A stretch of DNA of 64,000 bases, taken from the NCBI RefSeq assembly GCF_024753205.1, contig NZ_JANUGZ010000005.1, forward strand, positions 451,354-515,353. Direction: 5' to 3'. Numbering within the stretch: the first letter of the stretch is position 1; every line of letters starts with the position of its first letter. The notes under the pieces were generated by a model. It was not told where the DNA came from, did not search any database, and saw only the letters and a list, made by a program, of their open reading frames with translations. The stretch is from Massilia aurea (GTDB taxonomy: Bacteria; Pseudomonadota; Gammaproteobacteria; Burkholderiales; Burkholderiaceae_D). This document shows, piece by piece, positions 42,079 to 50,677 of the stretch. Both the position numbers and the translations under genes were made by a program.

Positions 42079-42885
42079 ATGCCTGAGCAGAATATGCCTG
42101 GCCGCCTGCTGGTCGGTTGTGCCGGCTGGAGCCTTGGGAGCAAGGACTTCGCCGCGTTTCCGGCAGAGGGAAGCCACCTCGAACGCTACGCCGCCGTATT
42201 TCCGGCCGTGGAAATCAATTCGTCGTTCTACCGGCCCCACAAACCCGAAACCTACGCGCGCTGGGCCGCCAGCGTGCCCGAACACTTCCGCTTCGCGGTC
42301 AAGGTGCCGCGCGCGATCACGCATGATGCCAGGCTTCGCGATGTCGACGCGCTGCTTGACCGGTTCCAGGGCGAAGCCGGCATGCTGGGCGACAAGCTGG
42401 GCTGCCTGCTGGTCCAGCTACCGCCGCGTTTCGGTTTCGATGACGTACTGGCGCATGCGTTCTTTGGGCAGGTGCGTGAACGTTTCGGGTGCAGCATCGC
42501 GTTCGAAGCGCGTCACGCCAGCTGGTTCTCGGAATCTGCCACGGCGACGCTGCGCGAGTGCGGCATTGTGCGCGTCATCGCGGATCCTGCTGCCGGCCAG
42601 CCAGGGGCGCACGAGCCGACGAGCGATACCCACGTCTACGTGCGCTTGCACGGCGCGCCGCGCATCTATTACTCGGCGTATCCGGGCGACGAGATTGCCC
42701 GCTGGCGCAGCCGCATCGCTCGCGAGGTCGCGGCAGGCCGCACGGTATGGTGCATCTTCGACAATACAGCCGAGGGCGCGGCCGTGCCCAATGCGCTCGA
42801 ACTGATGGGGCATGAAGTAGGTCCGTCGGGCGACCAGGGCGGGGTAGAATCAGCGAGTCCAAACGTCACTGCGCAATCCGAGTGA
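42079..42885 (+). CDS. yecE: DUF72-family protein YecE
   Basis: A 268-residue TIM-barrel protein of the DUF72 family. Motifs seen are CAGWSLGSKDFAAFP, VEINSSFYRPHKPETYARWA, FAVKVPRAITHDARL and FEARHASWF. The molecular function is not established; the fold resembles xylose isomerase-type barrels. The C-terminal end is hydrophilic and its stop overlaps the following gene's GTG start by four bases (GTGA). Confidence 0.87.
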   Translation: MPEQNMPGRLLVGCAGWSLGSKDFAAFPAEGSHLERYAAVFPAVEINSSFYRPHKPETYARWAASVPEHFRFAVKVPRAITHDARLRDVDALLDRFQGEAGMLGDKLGCLLVQLPPRFGFDDVLAHAFFGQVRERFGCSIAFEARHASWFSESATATLRECGIVRVIADPAAGQPGAHEPTSDTHVYVRLHGAPRIYYSAYPGDEIARWRSRIAREVAAGRTVWCIFDNTAEGAAVPNALELMGHEVGPSGDQGGVESASPNVTAQSE

Positions 42886-43331
42886 ACTCATTCACCGCCG
42901 TCCAGTCAGAGCCGGGCCCGACTGCAGGCCCGCAGCCCGCCGCCGTGCCCCTGCGCGTCGAGTGCCCGCCCGGCGCCTGCGTTTGCGATCGGGCGCGCGT
43001 CCTGGCCGACCCGCAGCTGGATCAGCGCCCGTTGACGATCACGCGCCAGCAAGAACTCAAGCTGATCGAGCGGATCGAGCGAGTCGACAGTCTCGCCGAC
43101 CTGCAGCACGTGCAGGGACTGATCCACAAGAACATCGGCGCCACGCTGCACATCGCGCCGGGGCCAAACGAAGTGCGCAGCGTGCGCGGCATCGTGATCG
43201 TGCTCGAAGACCGGCCCGGTCTGTGCAAGAAGGTACGGCAATCCGTGCCGGCAGCGGTGCGGAGGTGCTTGACCATGCGGCCCGAGATCGCCTGGGCGAT
43301 TCTCGATGCACATGATCTGTTCGGCAGTTGA
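42882..43331 (+). CDS. Hypothetical protein coupled to yecE
   Basis: A 149-residue protein, no family recognised. It starts with GTG overlapping the yecE stop (GTGA), which implies coupled translation. The N-terminal third is rich in Pro and contains a cysteine cluster (VECPPGACVCDRARVL). The remainder is predicted mixed alpha/beta (ELKLIERIERVDSLADLQ and VRSVRGIVIVLEDRPGLC). No signal peptide or membrane segment is visible. Codon use is like the neighbours. It is followed by the first copy of the 148-bp inverted-repeat element. Confidence 0.6.
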   Translation: MNSFTAVQSEPGPTAGPQPAAVPLRVECPPGACVCDRARVLADPQLDQRPLTITRQQELKLIERIERVDSLADLQHVQGLIHKNIGATLHIAPGPNEVRSVRGIVIVLEDRPGLCKKVRQSVPAAVRRCLTMRPEIAWAILDAHDLFGS

Positions 43332-43363
43332 TCCACAAACCGCGCTTGCGTGGCTGATTGTAT

Positions 43364-43511
43364 AGCCGGGGTCAGGTCTGACATTCGGACACGACCTCAG
43401 CCTTCGACACTTAAAATGGTACCTTGACCAGTATTATCATTGCCCGGTGCCAGCGGGTTTTGGCTACCCGATTGTCGAGATCGTGTCCGAATGTCAGACC
43501 TGATCCCCGCT
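43364..43511. repeat. 148-bp inverted-repeat element, copy 1
   Basis: The left arm (43364-43394) begins AGCCGGGGTCAGGTCTGACA and the right arm (43481-43511) is its near-perfect inverted complement, about 30 bases each. The inner part starts CCTCAGCCTT after the left arm and ends TTGTCGAGA before the right arm. There is no ORF inside. Copies 2 and 3 lie at 44162 and about 63875. The form suggests a non-autonomous mobile element (MITE or REP-type) spread by a transposase encoded elsewhere. Confidence 0.85.
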
Positions 43512-43568
43512 TTTTGCCAAGCACATGCGTTTTAGTGAAGCAGCGAAACAGTATGAAAGAGAGCTTAC

Positions 43569-44144
43569 ATGTTCAACGAATGCACGTGGCTTCAAACGCC
43601 ACCCGAACATCAGATCGACCATGACGCACTAAAAGTCATCACCAGTGAAAACACGGACTTCTGGCGCATTACCGAATACGATTTTATTCACGACAATGGC
43701 CATTTCTTTGGCAGGCCTGTCGATCATGCTTTCACCGCTCAACTGCACGTACGCGCGGACTTTCAGGCGTTGTACGACCAGGCGGGTTTGATGGTAAGGA
43801 TCGACGAGACTCGCTGGATCAAGATCGGTGTCGAGTTCTCAGACGATCAATTGATGCTCAGTACCGTGTTGACGAACGAAAAGTCCGACTGGGCGGTAAT
43901 GCCTGCGCCGTTTATCTGCGACGGGTTCTGGATCCGCGTCACCATTGGTTCCGGCACCGTAAGGGCGCAGTATTCGGTCGATGGTATCGTGTGGCCATTG
44001 CTGCGTCTGGCACCATTTCCCGTGGCGGGCCATTACCTCGTCGGCCCCATGTGCTGCACTCCTAAGCGTGGTGGTCTGGAGGTACTGTTCAGCAAGTTCT
44101 CCGTACAGCCAGCACTGCAGAAAGATTTGCACGATTTGTCGTAA
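43569..44144 (+). CDS. DUF1349-family protein bracketed by repeat elements
   Basis: A 191-residue protein of the DUF1349 (concanavalin-like jelly roll) family, related to yeast and bacterial proteins of unknown enzymatic role. Typical stretches are DFWRITEYDFIHDNGHFFG, YDQAGLMVRIDETRWIKIGVE and WIRVTIGSGTVRAQYSVDG. It has no signal peptide. The DNA is visibly less GC-rich than flanking genes, and it sits alone between copies 1 and 2 of the 148-bp inverted-repeat element, starting 58 bases after one and ending 18 bases before the other. Together these suggest that it arrived by transfer or moved as a cassette. Confidence 0.8.
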   Translation: MFNECTWLQTPPEHQIDHDALKVITSENTDFWRITEYDFIHDNGHFFGRPVDHAFTAQLHVRADFQALYDQAGLMVRIDETRWIKIGVEFSDDQLMLSTVLTNEKSDWAVMPAPFICDGFWIRVTIGSGTVRAQYSVDGIVWPLLRLAPFPVAGHYLVGPMCCTPKRGGLEVLFSKFSVQPALQKDLHDLS

Positions 44145-44161
44145 GCGCGAGGATGTGGCAC

Positions 44162-44308
44162 AGCCGGGGTCAGGTCTGACATTCAGACACGAACTCAGCC
44201 TTGTCCACTTTCAATGGCGTCTTGAGCAGCAATAGAATGGCTTGGTGCCATCTGGTTTCGACAGCCAACTGTCGAGATCGTGTCCAAATGTCAGACCTGA
44301 CCCCGGCT
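44162..44308. repeat. 147-bp inverted-repeat element, copy 2
   Basis: Same layout and orientation as copy 1: the left arm (44162-44192) begins AGCCGGGGTCAGGTCTGACA and the right arm (44278-44308) is inverted. The core differs from copy 1 except for CTCAGCCTT after the left arm and CTGTCGAGA before the right arm. It lies 18 bases after the DUF1349 gene. Confidence 0.85.
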
Positions 44309-44316
44309 TTTCTGCA

Positions 44317-44342
44317 TGAAAAAAGCCGGCATCGGCCGGCTT
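44317..44342 (-). terminator. Rho-independent terminator for the 44352-44795 lipoprotein gene
   Basis: AAGCCGGC (44323-44330), loop ATCG and GCCGGCTT (44335-44342) form an 8-bp stem. On the minus strand the stem runs into a T tract (complement of GAAAAAA around 44318-44324). It starts 10 bases after the gene's stop. Confidence 0.85.
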
Positions 44343-44351
44343 CGTTGGACA

Positions 44352-44795
44352 TTATCTGCGGTACGGGAAATGCGTCCCGATACTTCCGCCCCATCCCCGG
44401 CCACGATGGCCGCGCCAGCTGCTGCGGCCAAAGTCGAAGCCCAGCCCGATCGAGATTGGTGGATACCAATAGTTTGGCTGCTCGACATACACCGGCTGCG
44501 GCACATACACCGGCTGCTGCACATACACCGGCTGCTGCTGGACATACACCGGCTGTTGCGGCGTGTAGTACGGGGTCGAATAGCTTGTTGCAGGCACTGG
44601 GGTCGATGTGACTGTGCTGCCACCAGACGACGCCACACGTGCACCGGTGCCGACTGGCACTGGAGTTACGGATACGACACGCCACTGGCTCGAGTCTGCC
44701 GGTTGCGCATAGCCTTGATTGCTGTAGTAGGGCCCCGGCGCGGCGCAGCCGGCCAGCGCGCCCAGAGACACGATAATGATGGCAAGATTTTTCAT
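44352..44795 (-). CDS. Lipoprotein with QPVYV repeats
   Basis: A 147-residue exported lipoprotein, no known family. The start at 44795 has strong GAGGAGG upstream and begins a lipoprotein signal (MKNLAIIIVSLGALAGC). The mature protein has a Ser/Thr/Val middle part and then a repetitive stretch in which PVYVQQ- or PVYVPQ-like units recur four times (about residues 84-110). It ends with Gly/Arg/Trp-rich sequence (RSSWRGHRGRGWGG). Such Pro/Tyr/Gln repeats are common in surface or cell-wall associated lipoproteins. A terminator follows. Confidence 0.75.
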   Translation of the reverse strand: MKNLAIIIVSLGALAGCAAPGPYYSNQGYAQPADSSQWRVVSVTPVPVGTGARVASSGGSTVTSTPVPATSYSTPYYTPQQPVYVQQQPVYVQQPVYVPQPVYVEQPNYWYPPISIGLGFDFGRSSWRGHRGRGWGGSIGTHFPYRR

Positions 44796-44902
44796 GGCGC
44801 TCCTCCTCATGAAGCCATCATACGAGCTTGCTGACAACGTGGCGCACGGTTTTACACCTCGTTACAGCGCGAAAAAAACCGGTACATATGCGTGAGCGCT
44901 GG

Positions 44903-45757
44903 TCAGGCCAGGATCGTCAGCAACCCATCCAAACCGGAAAAGTTCAGTGCCACATCGGCCTGCGCGCGCACGACCGGCTTGGCGCGAAATGCCACTGACA
45001 GCCCGGCAATACTCATCATGCTGAGGTCGTTGGCGCCGTCGCCCATCACGACCGCCTGCGATGGCGCGATGCCCAGTTCAGCACACACGCGCTCGACGGT
45101 ACGTTTTTTTTCCTCTGCATCGACGATCCCGCCGATGACGCGGCCGGTCAGCTTGCCATCCGCGATCTCAAGCACGTTCGCGTGTGTGTAATCGAGCCCC
45201 AGACGCGCCCCGAGGCGCTCGGTGAAGAACGTGAACCCGCCCGACACCAGCAGCGTCCTGATGCCGGCCGCCTGTACGGCCTTGAGCATCGCCTCGCCGC
45301 CCGGAGAGATGCGCAGGCGCTCGTCGTACACCCGCTGCAGCGCGCGCGCGTCCAGCCCCGCCAGCAGGGCCACGCGGCGCCTGAGGCTTTCCGAGAAATC
45401 GAGCTCGCCCCGCATCGCTGCTTCAGTGATTTCGGACACTTGCGGCTTGAGGCCCTGCATGTCGGCGATTTCGTCGATGCACTCGATCGTGATCAGCGTC
45501 GAATCCATGTCCATCGCCACCAGACGCACGTCGGCCAGCGAGCGGCCGGGGGCGATGAAGGTCGCGTCCACGCCTGCCTCGAACGCAGCGGCATCAATGC
45601 GCTCTTTCAGGTCAGTGCTGAACACCACGCCTTCGCAGCGCAGCGCATGCGCGCCCAGGGCCGTGGTGCGCTGCGGACTGGCCAGTTGCGCCAGGCGCGC
45701 CAGTGTGGCGGGATCGGCCTGCGGGCCTTGCAGCACCAGATTCATCGTCGTGTTCAT
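44903..45757 (-). CDS. serB: Phosphoserine phosphatase
   Basis: A 284-residue HAD-family enzyme that makes L-serine from phosphoserine, the last step of serine synthesis. An ACT-like N-terminal domain (residues 1-75) precedes the catalytic core with nucleophile Asp in VAMDMDSTLI, the Ser/Thr motif VSGGFTFFTE, Lys in EEKKRTVERV and the acidic pair in GDGANDLSMM. It overlaps the mfd stop by four bases (45754-45757), so it is translated as the second gene of an mfd-serB operon. Confidence 0.96.
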   Translation of the reverse strand: MNTTMNLVLQGPQADPATLARLAQLASPQRTTALGAHALRCEGVVFSTDLKERIDAAAFEAGVDATFIAPGRSLADVRLVAMDMDSTLITIECIDEIADMQGLKPQVSEITEAAMRGELDFSESLRRRVALLAGLDARALQRVYDERLRISPGGEAMLKAVQAAGIRTLLVSGGFTFFTERLGARLGLDYTHANVLEIADGKLTGRVIGGIVDAEEKKRTVERVCAELGIAPSQAVVMGDGANDLSMMSIAGLSVAFRAKPVVRAQADVALNFSGLDGLLTILA

Positions 45758-48700
45758 GCGAGTAGTTGTTTGATGGTCTGTTTGATCTGGTTCACGCGCG
45801 CCGACAGGTCGGGCATGCTGGCCGTGATGCGCAGCTTGTCCTGGCCAGCCAGCTTGACGTGGCGGTTCTTCTGGATCAGCGTGATGATCCTGATCGGATC
45901 GATCGGCGGCTTTTCCATGAACTGCAGGCTGGCCGCTTCGCCATGGGCGTCGATCTTGACGATACCCACGGCCTTGGCGGCGATGCGCAGGCGGTGCGTC
46001 TCGACCAGCGCCTTCACGGGCTCGGGCAGCTTGCCGAAGCGGTCGATCAGTTCCTCCTGCATGCTGTCGATACGGTCCGCGCTTTCGCAGTTGGCCAGGC
46101 GCTTGTAGATCGACAGGCGCTCGTGCACGTCGCCGCAGTAGTCGGCCGGGAGCAGGGCGGGCACGTGCAGATTGATCTCGGTGGTCGACGAGAGCGGCGC
46201 GGCCAGGTCGGGTTCCTTGCCGGCCTTGAGCGAGCGCACTGCCTCATTGAGCATGTCCGAATACAGCTGGAAGCCGATCTCCAGCATTTCGCCGGACTGG
46301 TTCTCGCCCAGGACTTCGCCCGCGCCCCGGATTTCGAGGTCATGCATGGCCAGGTAGAAGCCGCTGCCCAGTTCTTCCATCTGCTGGATGGCGTCCAGGC
46401 GGCGCTGCGATTGCTTGGTCAGGTTTTGCACGTCGCTCACCAGCAGGTAGGCATACGCCTGGTGGTGCGAGCGGCCAACGCGCCCACGCAGCTGGTGCAG
46501 CTGCGCCAGGCCGAACTTGTCGGCGCGGTGCATGATGATCGTGTTCGCGGTCGGCACGTCGATGCCGGTCTCGATGATGGTCGTGCACAGCAGGATATTG
46601 AAGCGCTGCGCCACGAAGTCGCGCATGACTTTTTCGAGGTCGCGTTCGTGCATCTGGCCGTGCGCCACGCCGATGCGGGCTTCCGGCAGCAGCTCCTGCA
46701 GCATCGTGAGACGGTTTTCGATGGTGTCGACTTCGTTGTGCAGGAAGTAGATCTGGCCGCCGCGCTTGAGTTCACGCAGGCAGGCCTCGCGGATGATCGA
46801 GCCGTCTTCGCTCCGTACGAAAGTTTTGATCGCCAGGCGCTTTTGCGGCGCGGTGGCGATGATCGAAAAGTCGCGCAAGCCTTCCAGCGCCATCCCCAGC
46901 GTGCGCGGAATTGGCGTCGCGGTCAGCGTGAGCACATCGACTTCGGCGCGCAGCGATTTCAGCGCTTCCTTCTGGCGCACGCCGAAGCGGTGTTCTTCGT
47001 CGATGATCACCAGGCCCAGGCGCGTGAACTTCACGTCGGGCGAGAGCAGCTTGTGGGTGCCGATGACGATGTCGAGCGTGCCGTCAGCCATGCCCTTGAT
47101 CGCGTTGTTGATCTCCTTGCCGGTCCGGAAGCGCGACAGCTCGGCGATCTTCACGGGCCAGTCGGCGAAGCGGTCGGCGAAAGTCTGCGCATGCTGCTCG
47201 GCCAGCAGCGTCGTCGGCGCCAGGATCGCGACCTGCTTGCCACCCATGACGGCGATGAAGGCGGCGCGCAGCGCCACTTCGGTCTTGCCGAAGCCGACGT
47301 CGCCGCACACCAGCCGGTCCATCGGGCGGCCCGACGTCATATCCTTGATGACGTTGTGGATCGCCTCCGCCTGGTCGGGCGTCTCTTCGAAGCCGAAGCT
47401 CTGCGAGAAGTTTTCGTAGTCGACGTTCGAATACTCGAACGCGTGGCCCTGGCGCAGGGCGCGGCGCGCGTACAGGTTCAGAAGTTCGGCGGCGGTATCG
47501 CGCACCTGCTCGGCGGCCTTGCGCTTAGCCTTTTCCCACTGGCCCGAGCCGAGCGAGTGCAGCGGCGCGTCTTCGGCGGCCGTGCCCGAGTAGCGCGCGA
47601 TCACGTGCAACTGCGAGACCGGCACGTACAGCTTCGTGTCCTTCGCGTATTCCAGGTGCAGGAACTCGGTCTCGCCTTCGCCCAGGTCCATGCTGGTCAG
47701 GCCCATGTAGCGCCCGATGCCGTGGTTGATGTGCACGACCGGGTCGCCGATCTTGAGCTCGGACAGGTCGCGCACCATCGATTCGACCTGGCTCGTCGCT
47801 TCCTGCTTCTTCTTGCCGGCGCGCCGGCCCGAACCGGCATACAGCTCGGTCTCGGTGATGAAGACCAGGTGGCCGGCGCCCGCATCGAGCAGCTCGAAGC
47901 CGGCCTGCAGCGGCGCCACGCCCAGCGCCAGGCGGGCGTCGCTCGCGCGGAAGCCCTCGAAGCCTTCGACCGGCACCAGATCGAGCCTGTATTCGCTGAA
48001 GTACTGCTGCAGTGTTTCGCGCCGGCCGGCCGAATCGGCGCAGATCATCACGCGCGTGTCGCTGCGCTCGAGGTACGTGCGCAGACTGGCCAGCGGATCG
48101 TCGAGGCGGCGGTTGACGGCGACGTCGGGAATCGGCGCCGACAGTTCGGAGGCCGGTGCGAGCGGGTCGCGCGCGATATTCCAGCGGCCGTGCGGCTTGA
48201 TGCAGGTGAAGAACTGCTCGGCGCTCAGGAACAGTTCGGTCGGCTCCAGGATCGGACGTTCACGGTCGCTTTTCAGGAAGCGGTAGCGCGACTCGGTGTC
48301 CATCCAGAAGCGGTTGATGGCGCCTTCGATATCGCCGATCAGTGCCAGCGACGCCCCGTCCGGCAGGTAATCCAGCAGCGTCGACGTCGAGTCGAAGAAC
48401 AGCGGCAGGTAGTACTCGATACCGGCTGCGGCGATGCCGTTGCCGATGTCGCGGTAAATCGGCGAGCGTGACGGGTCGCCTTCGAAGCGTTCGCGCCAGC
48501 GGCCACGAAAGCCGGTTCTTGCCGCTTCGTCCATCGGGAATTCGCGGCCCGGCAGCAGGCGCACTTCGCGCACCGGGTACAGCGAGCGCTGGGTGTCGGC
48601 ATCGAACGTGCGGATCGATTCGATCTCGTCACCGAACAGGTCAAGGCGGTAGGGCAGGGCGGAGCCCATCGGGAACAGGTCAATCAGGCCGCCGCGCACC

Positions 48701-49200
48701 GAGTACTCGCCCGGCGACATCACCTGCGACACGTTCGTGTAGCCGGCCAGTGTGAGCTGCGCCTTCAGGCGTACTTCGTCGAGGCGTTCGCCCTGGCGGA
48801 AGAAGAACGTGTAGGCCGCCAGGAACGACGGCGGCGCCAGGCGCACCAGCGCCGTGGTCGCCGGCACCATCAGCACGTCGCACTGGCCGTTACGGATCTC
48901 GTGCAGCGTGGCCAGGCGTTCGGACACCAGGTCCTGGTGCGGCGAGAACGCATCGTATGGCAGCGTTTCCCAATCCGGCAGCAGGTGGCAGGCCAGCTTG
49001 CCATCGGCGAACCACGGGATTTCATCGAGCAGCCGCTGGCCGTCGCTGGCATTGGCCACGACGACGGTGAGCATCTGGCCCTGGGCCTTGAGAGCAAGGG
49101 CGGCAACCGCCAGCGCGTAGGCGTCGGACGAACCGTGGAGGAGCGGCAGGACGAAACGATGGCCTGCTTTGGGGAGGTGTTTCTCGAGGTCGAAAGGCAT
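45754..49200 (-). CDS. mfd: Transcription-repair coupling factor Mfd
   Basis: A 1148-residue ATP-dependent DNA translocase, the same length as E. coli Mfd. It displaces RNA polymerase stalled at DNA damage and recruits UvrA. The N-terminal UvrB-like region (to about residue 350) is followed by the RNA polymerase interaction domain, and the helicase motor with Walker A GDVGFGKTEVALRAAF near residue 630, the DEEH box, SAT-like TLTATPIPRT and motif VI HQLRGRVGRS. A C-terminal UvrA-masking domain follows. The start at 49200 (MPFDLEKHLPKAGH) is chosen because the upstream extension is unlike Mfd. A TATAAT on the minus strand at 49250-49255 may be its -10 element. Confidence 0.97.
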   Translation of the reverse strand: MPFDLEKHLPKAGHRFVLPLLHGSSDAYALAVAALALKAQGQMLTVVVANASDGQRLLDEIPWFADGKLACHLLPDWETLPYDAFSPHQDLVSERLATLHEIRNGQCDVLMVPATTALVRLAPPSFLAAYTFFFRQGERLDEVRLKAQLTLAGYTNVSQVMSPGEYSVRGGLIDLFPMGSALPYRLDLFGDEIESIRTFDADTQRSLYPVREVRLLPGREFPMDEAARTGFRGRWRERFEGDPSRSPIYRDIGNGIAAAGIEYYLPLFFDSTSTLLDYLPDGASLALIGDIEGAINRFWMDTESRYRFLKSDRERPILEPTELFLSAEQFFTCIKPHGRWNIARDPLAPASELSAPIPDVAVNRRLDDPLASLRTYLERSDTRVMICADSAGRRETLQQYFSEYRLDLVPVEGFEGFRASDARLALGVAPLQAGFELLDAGAGHLVFITETELYAGSGRRAGKKKQEATSQVESMVRDLSELKIGDPVVHINHGIGRYMGLTSMDLGEGETEFLHLEYAKDTKLYVPVSQLHVIARYSGTAAEDAPLHSLGSGQWEKAKRKAAEQVRDTAAELLNLYARRALRQGHAFEYSNVDYENFSQSFGFEETPDQAEAIHNVIKDMTSGRPMDRLVCGDVGFGKTEVALRAAFIAVMGGKQVAILAPTTLLAEQHAQTFADRFADWPVKIAELSRFRTGKEINNAIKGMADGTLDIVIGTHKLLSPDVKFTRLGLVIIDEEHRFGVRQKEALKSLRAEVDVLTLTATPIPRTLGMALEGLRDFSIIATAPQKRLAIKTFVRSEDGSIIREACLRELKRGGQIYFLHNEVDTIENRLTMLQELLPEARIGVAHGQMHERDLEKVMRDFVAQRFNILLCTTIIETGIDVPTANTIIMHRADKFGLAQLHQLRGRVGRSHHQAYAYLLVSDVQNLTKQSQRRLDAIQQMEELGSGFYLAMHDLEIRGAGEVLGENQSGEMLEIGFQLYSDMLNEAVRSLKAGKEPDLAAPLSSTTEINLHVPALLPADYCGDVHERLSIYKRLANCESADRIDSMQEELIDRFGKLPEPVKALVETHRLRIAAKAVGIVKIDAHGEAASLQFMEKPPIDPIRIITLIQKNRHVKLAGQDKLRITASMPDLSARVNQIKQTIKQLLA

Positions 49201-49357
49201 GCCGCGTGCGTAAGATATCCGTGAAAAATGCGCTGGAAAGTGGTCGCCAATTATAGTCGAACGTGTGTCCGCCCGCCGCGCCGCGTGGAGAGAGGCAGCT
49301 TGTCCCAAAGCCGAATCGCGGGCATGCTTGCGCTAACATAAAAACGATGGAGATACG

Positions 49358-50677
49358 ATGCGCCCTTCTTTTACCGCCTTGCCACTGCTTGTTTCATGCC
49401 TGCTGAGCGCAGCAGCCAGCGCGGCGCCGCCAGCGCCGGTGGTCCTGCTGGGCGATGCGCCGAGACCCGGCGTCGAGATCCTGGCGCTGGCGCCCGATAC
49501 CACGCACCGGCTGGATGGCGAGAAGGTCACCGCTGACGCCGCGCTGCGCACGACGTTCCCCGACAGCGCCATCGAACTCGCACGCAGCAAGCGGCCCGAT
49601 GGCGGCGCGGCGCTCACGCTGCAATGGCGCCAGATCTGGAAAAGCGGCGTGGCGCTGCAGACGGCCCCACAGGACCTGCGGCCATTCCTGGCGCGCGGCA
49701 CGCTGGCGTTCGACCTGAAGGTCGATGCACTCGACGCCGGTGGCCTTATGGTCAAGGTCGGGTGCGGTCCGTCCTGCGAACGCCAGGTGCCGTTCGTTCT
49801 CCCGGGGCGCGCCGCGCAGGGCAAGGGCTGGCAGCGCGTCGTGCTGGCGCTGTCGTGCTTCGCCCGCGATGGCGACGATTTCTCGCAGGTCGCCAGGCCG
49901 TTTGCGCTGGAAGGCACGGGCAGCGGCCAGGTCGGCATCGCCAACGTGGCCATCGCAGCGGGCGGCACGCCCAATACGGCGTGCCCTGACTGGCGCACGG
50001 TGGCCGTCACGCCGGCCAAGCTCGACGAAGCCTGGTCGATCGACTGGTGGCTGCCCCGCCATCGCCAGAAACTGGACGAGGCGCAGCAGCTGGTGCGCGA
50101 AGCCCGTAGCCCGAAACTGGTCTTCATCGGCGACTCGATCACACAGGGCTGGGAGAAGGAAGGGGCGCCCGTCTGGCAAACGCACTATGCGAAGTTCGAT
50201 GCGCTGGACCTCGGCTTTGGGGGCGACCGCACCGAAAACGTGTTGTGGCGATTGCAGAATGGCGCCGTCGACGGGCTCGATCCGAAGGTGGCGGTGCTGA
50301 TGATCGGGACCAACAACACGGGCTTGCGCGGCGATTTCCCGGCGAATACGGTGGCGGGCATCCGCCGCAATCTGGACGAAATCCAGCAACGGCTGCCGCG
50401 CACGCGCATCTTGCTCGTGGCGATCTTCCCGCGCGATGCGACGCCCGAGAGCGCACTGCGCCGCACCAACGAAGCGATCAATGCGCAATTGCCGGCGCTG
50501 GCCGATGGCAACCGGGTCGTGTTCCTGGACGTGAACCGCGCGTTCCTCACGCCTGATGGCACCTTGAGCAAGACGATCATGCCCGACCTGCTGCACCCGA
50601 ACGAAGCAGGCTATGCGATCTGGGCGAAGGCGATGCAGCCTGAGCTCGACCGCCTGATGGCGCTGCCGCGGCTTTAG
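49358..50677 (+). CDS. Exported two-domain protein: ExoP-like carbohydrate-binding domain plus SGNH/GDSL hydrolase
   Basis: A 439-residue secreted protein. The signal peptide (TALPLLVSCLLSAAASAA) is followed by a beta-sandwich domain (residues about 30-215) with FDLKVDALDAGGLMVKVGCG, a pattern known from ExoP-type galactose-binding domains at the end of GH3 beta-glucosidases. The C-terminal half is an SGNH hydrolase of the PAF-acetylhydrolase type: block I FIGDSITQGWE (nucleophile Ser), block II LGFGGDRTENVLWRL, block III GTNN, and block V DLLHPNEAGY (Asp and His). It probably deacetylates or de-esterifies a polysaccharide. GGAGAT precedes the start. It converges on the next gene, sharing four bases. 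Confidence 0.83.
   Translation: MRPSFTALPLLVSCLLSAAASAAPPAPVVLLGDAPRPGVEILALAPDTTHRLDGEKVTADAALRTTFPDSAIELARSKRPDGGAALTLQWRQIWKSGVALQTAPQDLRPFLARGTLAFDLKVDALDAGGLMVKVGCGPSCERQVPFVLPGRAAQGKGWQRVVLALSCFARDGDDFSQVARPFALEGTGSGQVGIANVAIAAGGTPNTACPDWRTVAVTPAKLDEAWSIDWWLPRHRQKLDEAQQLVREARSPKLVFIGDSITQGWEKEGAPVWQTHYAKFDALDLGFGGDRTENVLWRLQNGAVDGLDPKVAVLMIGTNNTGLRGDFPANTVAGIRRNLDEIQQRLPRTRILLVAIFPRDATPESALRRTNEAINAQLPALADGNRVVFLDVNRAFLTPDGTLSKTIMPDLLHPNEAGYAIWAKAMQPELDRLMALPRL

Noticed and set aside
43364..43511. CRISPR array
   Set aside because: The copies are palindromic, far apart and not regularly spaced; no cas genes are present.
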